From NCBI RefSeq assembly GCF_000003815.2, contig NC_049996.1, positions 15,385,161-15,449,160 on the forward strand: a stretch of DNA of 64,000 bases. The letters are read 5' to 3'. Shown piece after piece: positions 13,801 to 22,800 of this stretch. Below the pieces are notes generated by a model, which saw nothing but the letters and a program-made list of their open reading frames with translations, had not been told where the DNA came from and did not search any database. The position numbers were made by a program, and so were the translations under genes. Numbering within the stretch: position 1 is the stretch's first letter; the number at the start of each line of letters is the position of its first letter. The stretch comes from Branchiostoma floridae (Eukaryota; Chordata; Leptocardii; Amphioxiformes; Branchiostomatidae).

Positions 13801-16800
13801 CTTTAAACTTCCTACGTTACACCAAAATTTGTTCCAGACAACCAGTGTAGTACAACCATCCTGTGGAGCTGCTTAAATTTTTATTTTCTGCATTTGTGGG
13901 GAAGTCTAGGGGCCATAGGTGGGATTCCAAGGCAGACCCTATCTTTACTGTGAGTTTAAGACCATGGTGCACTCAATGTATCTAAATCAAATCAGGCATG
14001 CCTTTTTCTGTTAGACCTATTGAGCTATTTTAATTCACCATTAATCATATATATCGTTGTATAATACCTAAAGATAGCACAAAGAAATGATTCTTGTCAA
14101 TATAATGGTTCAAAGACTACCACTACCATTTAGACTCTTATTTTAGGAAAGAAGACCTATTTTGCATTACTCTGTCGGTTGGAAACCAGATACTAGGAAA
14201 CTTCTAATTGAAATTTGCTCTGTGGGTTAAAGTTTCAAGTTTTGTATCCTGACATTTTGATCTCTGGGTTAATATTCTTATTAAGATTCGGATGTTAGAA
14301 TAGATAGATGAAGTACACATTGCAATATTTAAGTATAGCAAAGGTGACAACAAAGAAATATGTCATTAGAATTTTTTAAAGGAGATTTGTCATGCCATTC
14401 CTCACAAAAATGCTTCACACCACATACCAGTAAACAAATCAAGATAACTTTAGCGTTGTGCAGTTTCGGCTGCATGTCTGGCTTGCAAAAGCATGTTATG
14501 GCTTAAGGCCTTACCAATTGTATACATCGCTTATCAGCACTGTTGAAATAAAGATCATAATTTAGCTTTATTTCTCTTGTAATGTTGTATTGTTTCAAGT
14601 TTAAACTACAGCAGTTTTTCTCATCTAAATTAGAGAATTTATGTGACATGTAAACATGTCATTATCACCTAGTCTTTCAGGTGCTGGGATAAAATCTCTG
14701 CAGTTTCTATAAAACTACAATCAAGAAAAGTTTGGACTATCCTCCAGCAGCTATTCATTGCAAAAGGCATGTGGTTAAAATTTAAAAGTACTGCAGCTCA
14801 CCATGGCTACAAAGTTTGCCCCCCTCCCACTGTGACACCAAGTGTAGTGCCTCTGAATAAGGACCCCCTTGCCCTTAATTCACTGCGAAGTCAAAATCAC
14901 GTCTGTGGAAATGTGAATTGGTTTAAAGTAACTGTTGCCAGGCCTTGCCATATGACCCGTCAAAGGCTAAAAGTACTGTCTTTACGTCTGCACACACATC
15001 TACGAATGTTCTAGATGTGGTGAGTTATGGGGACCTGTGTTGCATTATGCTTCTTTGTCTCTTATTGTCACCAGGTTTTTCTGGTTACAGTAGCAGGTTA
15101 TCAGGTGTAGTGAGCATTGGGCTCAGAACCAATAAGTCCCTAGTTCAATACTTGTGCCCTTGGGAAAGGCTCCCACTCTGTCTCAGAGTGAAAACAGGTA
15201 TCTGATTTGGGGTGGGGAGGTAAAAGGCAGGAGAAGGAGAGGGCTCTGTCTTGCCCTTCCAATAATGTACCCTAGACACACTGTCTATTCAGGAAGCTAT
15301 GTATGCCACATGGCTGCCTCATCATATACTATTAGATGTTTCATGCCCGGCTGGGTGTCAGCCTTTTTAGCTTTACTCTGCTCTCTCTGTCTCTTTCCTA
15401 CATGTAGTTACGTAAGCGGAACAAAGCTACATGTATACGAAGGCAGGCACCCAGGCTATGTTTCCTAGCTGCAAGAGACTTGTATTATATTGTATTATCA
15501 TGGTTACATTCTGTGTTCTTTGTCTAAATACAGTTACAAGTCATTGGACAGATATTTAAGTTAAAGATGAGATGCCAAAACTACATTGTGTAATATTAGA
15601 CTGTAAGTTTTGTTATTTGTACATTGCCATACATTGTCACTGATGCAATTGTTGCACAATAGATCCATCCATCAATCCATCCATTCCTAATCATAATCAT
15701 AATCAATGCTTGTGTTGCTGCAGCTTGCCCTGGAGGAGGAGGAGGTGTGGAGACGGGTGCTGGCCTGGGCCAAGTACCAGGCTAAGGTGGAGAGCTCCCC
15801 GCAGAGATGGAGCCCTGAGGAGAAGGCTCGGGTGTGCCAGGTAGGTTCACTTTCTACAGGTGTGCCAGGTAGGTTCACTTTCTACAGGTGTGTGGCAGGT
15901 AGGGTCACTTTCTACAGGTGTGTGGCAGGTAGGGCCACTTTCTACAGGTGTGTGGCAGGTAGGTTCACTTTCTACAGGTGTGTGGCAGGTAGGGTCACTT
16001 TCTACAGGTGTGTGGCAGGTAGGGCCACTTTCTACAGGTGTGTGGCAGGTAGGTTCACTTTCTACAGGTGTGTGGCAGGTAGGGTCACTTTCTACAGGTG
16101 TGTGGCAGGTAGGGCCACTTTCTACAGGTGTGTGGCAGGTAGGGTCACTTTCTACAGTTGTGTGGCAGGTAGGGCCACTTTCTACAGGTGTGTGGCAGGT
16201 AGGGCCACTTTCTACAGGTGTGTGGCAGGTAGGGCCACTTTCTACAGGTGTGAGGCAGGTAGGGTCACTTTCTACAGGTGTGTGGCAGGTAGGGTTACTT
16301 TCTACAGTTGTGTGGCAGGTAGGGCCACTTTCTACAGTTGTGTGGCAGGTAGGGCCACTTTCTACAGGTGTGTGGCAGGTAGGGTCACTTTCTACAGGTG
16401 TGTGGCAGGTAGGGCCACTTTCTACAGGTGTGAGGCAGGTAGGGTCACTTTCTACAGGTGTGTGGCAGGTAGGGTCACTTTCTACAGTTGTGTGGCAGGT
16501 AGGGCCACTTTCTACAGGTGTGTGGCAGGTAGGGCCACTTTCTATAGGTGTGAGGCAGGTAGGGTCACTTTCTACAGGTGTGTGGCAGGTAGGGCCACTT
16601 TCTACAGGTGTGAGGCAGGAAGGGTCACTTTCTACAGGTGTGTGGCAGGTAGGGCCACTTTCTACAGGTGTGAGGCAGGAAGGGTCACTTTCTACAGGTG
16701 TGTGGCAGGTAGGGCCAATTTTTACAGGTGTGTGGCAGGTAGGGTCACTTTCTACAGGTGTGTGGCAGGTAGGGCCAAGTACCAGGCTAAGGTGGAGAAC

Positions 16801-19800
16801 TCCCCTCAGAGATGGAGCCCTGAGGAGAAGGCTCGGGTGTGCCAGGTATGGTTCACTTTCTACAGGTTTCTCCAGGTTGCGGGAAAGCAGAAATGCCCAC
16901 TTGCACACTTACACACTTACACTTACTTAGGGAGTGAGTGACACTTACAAACACAACCACATTTTGCTTGGTGCAACATGGCTGAAAAAAAACACTAGTG
17001 CCAGGTACAGTCACTTTCCACAGGCTTCTCCAGTTGTCACCACGAGGGGGATGACAGCAAATTTTCCCTAGCTTTTCCTTTGTAAAGTCAGAAGAGTAAC
17101 GACTTTGTATACATTGCACCAAACTATAGCATGATAGAAGGCACACAGATATTACTTAATGACAGTAATCTCAGTTCTATGCACCTCCTTACTTCTTACT
17201 ATGTTAGACATTCATCAGAAAGATAGATGACAAATAACCTTTGTGTCTGTTTCTTTCAGCACCTGTCTGGAGTGATAGAACATGTGAAACTGCTGCTGAT
17301 AGACAGTAAGGTGTTTGCTGAAGAGGTGGAGCCCACTGGAGCTGTGCCCATGGAGCTATCACTGGAGAGGTAAACAAATAATTCAAAACCTAATAAAAGA
17401 GTATCTTCATTTTTCTGGTCTGTCTGCACTGTACCAGACACATGAATAAGTAAACTATATAAATTATGTGTTCACACTGCTTTGACTTTGTTGCACTTTT
17501 GACAGCCCAGAAAGACCTTCCAGGGTACTGAGAACATTTGGTTTAGGTAGACAGGTGTGGTCACTTATTACTATTAGACAAGATTCTTTTAAGAATGCTT
17601 GCTGTGTCATCAAAAAGTGGTCACATTTCCAAGGTCATCTTTATGTGGAGGTGGGTACTTGTACGGGTCTTTCTGAGTCAAATGCTGAGTGCTTAGGCAA
17701 GAAAGCAGCATGTACCCTTTGCTATGATGTACCCCACTCAATAGATAAAGGTTCCAACCATCCATGACTCGGTGGGGATCAAACTCATGACCTACCCAAC
17801 ACTCTCCAGGGCTCGAAATTCATTTTGGGGATTAGGTGCACTGGTGCACCCAGCTTAAAAAATTGGGTGCACCAAAAACATTTTGGGTGCACCACTTAAA
17901 TTTCAGTAATAACCTTATAATAAAACTTGGTTACAAGCTATCAAATCCTTAAACAAGTACCATGACAGACATTTTATTCTCTTTCTAACACTTAGAATAT
18001 GATGCATACTAGTATACTTTGATATCTTTACATACATAAACCTAAGAAAATATTTGGGTGCACCCTGTGCACCCACAGAAAATAATTGGGTGCACAGCTC
18101 CAATTTTGTGTGCACCTAGTATTTCAAGCCCTGGCTCTCCAATACAAGTCAATAACAACAGGATTGTGATGCTTTGTCCCCAGGTATCGCATTGCAGCTG
18201 TACCCACAGGACTGAAGAACAGCAGAGACAGGAGGCTGACCCCCAGAGTCTCCCACAAACTCTTCAAAGGGACAGACATCCTGAGCAGGGAGAGACTGCC
18301 TCTACAGAGGGTACTCAACCAATGGTAAGGACCTGCCTCTGTAGAGCCTTTTGATGTAATGTGTTATCTACAGTTTTGACCATGTTGGTGTCCCCATTAG
18401 CATTGGACAGACATTCTGAGCAGGGAGAGACTGCCTCTGCAAAGGGTACTCAACCAATGGTAAGGACCTGCCTCTGTAGAGCCTTCATGTAATGTGTTAT
18501 CTACAGTTTTGACCATGTTGGTGTCCCCATTAGCATTGGACAGACATTCTGAGCAGGGAGAGACTGCCTCTACAAAGGGTACTCAACCAGTGGTAAGGTC
18601 CTGCCTCTAAAGAGTCTTTTCATGTGATGTTCTGTCTACAATGTCAGCCATGTTGGTGTCCCTATTGGCATTTTATTATATCATAGCTGAAACATGTTTG
18701 GATGGACATTCTGATCAGGGACAGACTGCCTCTACAAAGGGTACTCAACCTATGGTAAGGTCCTGCATCTAAAGAGCCTTTTAATGTAATGTGGTGTCTG
18801 CTTTGTCGACCATGTTGGTGTCCCCATTAGCATTTCATTATATCATAGCTGAAACATTTTTGGACGCACATTCTGATCAGGGACAGACTGCTTCTGCAAA
18901 GGGTACTCAACCAGTGGTAAGGTCCTGCCTCTATGGAGCATTGTAAAATGTGACCTGCACTGTGTTGGCCATGTTGGTGTCCCTTAAAGTCATAGCTGAA
19001 ACATATTTGAACAGACATTCTGAGCAGGGAGAGACTGCCTCTACAAAGGGTACTCAACCAATGGTAAGGGCCTGCCTCTGTAGAGCCTTGTCAAATTCAA
19101 ATGATGTAACCATGTTGGTCTCCCTATTAGCAATATATATCTGAACCATTTGGAGCTATCAAGCAGCTTTCTGTAAAACTGTATAAAAAGTTTGATCAAT
19201 AGCATTATGCAGTGTTGTAAGCAGTAAGATTGTTTCCCAAGCTCTTAAGGTAGACAAGCCAGAAGTTAATAATTGCTAATCAGGTACAAAGGAAAATTTA
19301 GAAAGAAGAGGAAAAGTAGACCACACAACCTTGGTATACCTCAGTATGTTAATTAGGTAATGTAATCCGAGTTGTTCTTTGAGTGTCTACCATCTTGCTC
19401 CATAGTGCAGCCCTGCTGTAATAAAGGTCCACGTTGTGACAGTTTCTGAGGGACCCCTTTGCAATCCTTGTGTACTTAACTGGTGTTATGTTTTCCCGTT
19501 GTGTTTAACCCCAGGTACGGGGACAGTAAGCAGGAGTGGAGACTGCTGTACAAGGCGTCCAGAGACGGTTACACGGCCGATGCATTCCACCAGAACTGTG
19601 ACGGTTTCAGCCCCACCATTGTGCTCATCCTGGTGAGTTGGTCGTTTCACATGAGCGCCACCTAGTGACTTTTGCTATTATTACATAAGTCTGGACTCTT
19701 ATGAACATGTTTAATATGTTACTATCATGTCCTGTTGATATATCTGCCTATGTTGGTCAATTTATATACAACTCTTTTAAAAACGGGGAAAATATCATAC

Positions 19801-22800
19801 TGTCCTGAAGCAGCACATAACGTTAGCCTGATTGTTAATCCTATTATCATTCGTAAAATAGATTAGTTTCTTGGAATTTTTTGGATATTAGCAACTCATG
19901 TAGTTAAACTGTTCTGTATGTATTGTATGTACAAGTTGCCACACATTGTAACCTTTACAGTTTCGTGCAATTAAGTTCTATCTTCTTCATGTATAAAAAT
20001 AGAAGTACAGTATTTCTAAACAGCATTGTTATATAATTACAGTGGGTGAATATACACATCATGTACTGTTTTGGGTGTGCAGCTGGGTTTGGGTATATAT
20101 CTCAAGAACCGCTGGATGGATTGTGATGGTTTCTGGTGGGTAGGTGGGGTGATCCCGACAGTGAAGCTTGATTTTGGGCCTCCTGGTGGTTGACTTTGGT
20201 ACTACAGCAACAATTGTTTTGCATACATTTCGTCCTGGATGTGCTGTGGTGTTTAATTTTTGGTGTTGACATAAAGATCAAGTATTGTAAATTTTGGCCC
20301 CCTAGCTGTGGATCTGCTGGGTCATATTGTGTTTGTTTGTTTGTTTGTTTGTTTATTTATTCGCACACAAGTATTACATTAAAACACAAAACGAAAACAA
20401 TGGATAAAACAGGTGCAGGAGGAGGGAAAAAGCTTGTGAAGCTTATACTTAGCTCCCTCCTCCTTTAAACTAAACAAAATTGATTATGATATATAATAAT
20501 AAAGTAAAGTAATACATAGAATGATATTGATACAATAAGGATAAACAAGTAATTAATGGTATGAATTAACAATGAATGATAAAGTAACGTAATATGTAGA
20601 AAATAATAATGATGCAATAAGGATAACCATGTAATTAATGGTTTGACTTAACAATAAATAATAAATCATGTGTTAATGTGTGTCTATCCTGTCAAATATC
20701 TTAAGAACAGCATTTCTAGACAGCATTGTTAAACCTGTTTGTCCTGTACCCTGTATTGCTGTAGGGCCACAAGGGGAATGTGTGTGGGGGATTCAGTGAT
20801 GTACCCTGGACAAGTAAAGCCCCCGCACAGGGGAAGTACATCGCTTCAGACAGGTAAGAGTGATGTACAGTTTTTTACAGCAGTCAGATGTGCAAAAGTT
20901 AGGTGTGACTGGTTGCTCAGTGTATAATATGACCAACTGCTGCCGTGCCGCGTTCCTGCGAAGCTGGTGTGTTATGCGGAAGGGCAGTTGTACCGGCTAT
21001 ACAGATACAGATAGTTTTTGTTTTGATAGATTTTTTGTTGTTAGGGGTTGATATTCTTGGCTAATTCATATGGCATTCCAAATGAACAAAAAAGTACCAA
21101 AATGTGCAAAATATTACACAATGATGTCCTGAACTGAACTGAACTGATGTCCTTTGACTTCTAACTCTTCTCTCTTTGACTTAACAATATGTCAATATGA
21201 TAGCCTGGGTACCATCAGGATAGCTGTTTTCTCCTATGTTCGCTTCTGCTACCCGTCTGGAGACATGCACATTCACACCTTTTGGTGGTTACGTCAGTTC
21301 ATGGGAGTGGGTTCTAGAGCACTCATTCGATGACAACAGGCCCTCCCGCAAGCGGACGGAGGGCCCTTCGGAAAGGCCTGTTCGAACGAGCGCTTGTACT
21401 CATACCTTAATTTGCTCATATGTAGGGACCAATCACCACCTGTTCAAAATTTGGACGATTAAAGACGTTAACATGGTTTGGGATCCCAGACAGAATGGCA
21501 GAGAAGCTATATATATAGTGTATAATGAATGTCAGAGCTAGAAGTGACTGTATACATAGAATACAACACGGTGTATTCTGTATCGCCCAAGGTATCAGCC
21601 TGACCGCGGGTTGGATCGCCCGACGGCCGAAGGCATATCATGCCAACCTGAGAAAACTCATGTTTATCGCAAAAAAAGAGCAAAAACATGTCCTTGATGC
21701 ACGTTGCGACAACAACTTTATTCGTCCATTCGAACAAAAGAACAGGGTAAAGGAACAGGCTTCGAACTGGTTAACGGAACAAACTTCTATCTCACTACGA
21801 GTTCACCTGAGCTCAGCTAAATGTAAATTCATAATAACAGCTTGATTTGTTGCAACATTTGAAACATTTGAAAGGCACGGCAGTCATAAGTTTCTACTGA
21901 ATTTGAATCTGCTGGCTAGCCAATGCGCTGGAGCTCGAGGAAGAGCCGCCGAAGTTCCAGGTTCCCCCTTGGATCGTTGCTCCGGCAAAAGTTATGTGGA
22001 CAGTGGGCTGCGTGGAAGGGGTCGGGAACACAGGCGATGGTGCTGGCGGTTTCTCGGCACTTCCCATGATGATGTCATTCATTTCCTTTTGTTGCTCCTC
22101 AGTAGCACACGAGTAGTTGTTGACAGACTGGAGGTTCTTGTGCCCAGACAGCTGCACGATTCGCGTAGGGGGGAGGTCGGCGGACACGAGCGTTTGCATC
22201 ATTGTCTTTCTTGCACTATGGTTGACCTTACAGCCCGACAGACCTGCTTTCTCAGCCATGGTGCGCATGATGCTCCCGATTTTGTTCTTCCCCATCGACA
22301 AACCATACTTCAGCACCAGCTTTGCGCGCTTGGTTGATTCCAAGGTAAAAATGTGCCGTTGGATGCATCTGCGTCATTGGTCTGCGCTTTCGGTACTCTC
22401 TGTACAAGTTGACGGGACATGGAGACGGGCGCTCCGGACATGCGTAGGCCCGTGGCCGAAATGGTCGTGAATCGGAGGTTGCACCGGTCCTGGTTTTAGT
22501 CGCCCGCTCACTGTACTCTAGTACACTCCGTCCTTGGCTGTCGGTTGTTTCTTCTATGTCCCCCCAGAGCATGGTGCAATGCTCCGCCCGGGACCGCATG
22601 CCAAACAGCATGGTGTTATTCAGCCACAGGGCGCTGATGAGGCTTTCGGGGTTGTACGGCCCAATAAGCCTCTTTTTTTCCAAGAGTTTCATTTGGGCTG
22701 CGCTCAGTGGCTCCGCACGGTTTGGCTTACTTCCCTTCCCTTCCTTCTTCAGGCTCTTCCGCTTCGCCACAAGGCATTCACGTGAATGCGCAAAACGGCG

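Noticed and set aside
15888-16757. CRISPR array
   Set aside because: The units are contiguous without spacers, and the sequence is animal DNA with spliced genes.
15706-16941. 411-codon open frame (and antisense 353-codon frame) across the 30-bp array as a repeat-protein gene
   Set aside because: The unit length is a multiple of three and lacks stops in several frames on both strands, so open frames arise by default. Only the first 39 codons match a domain that continues in frame to exon 6.
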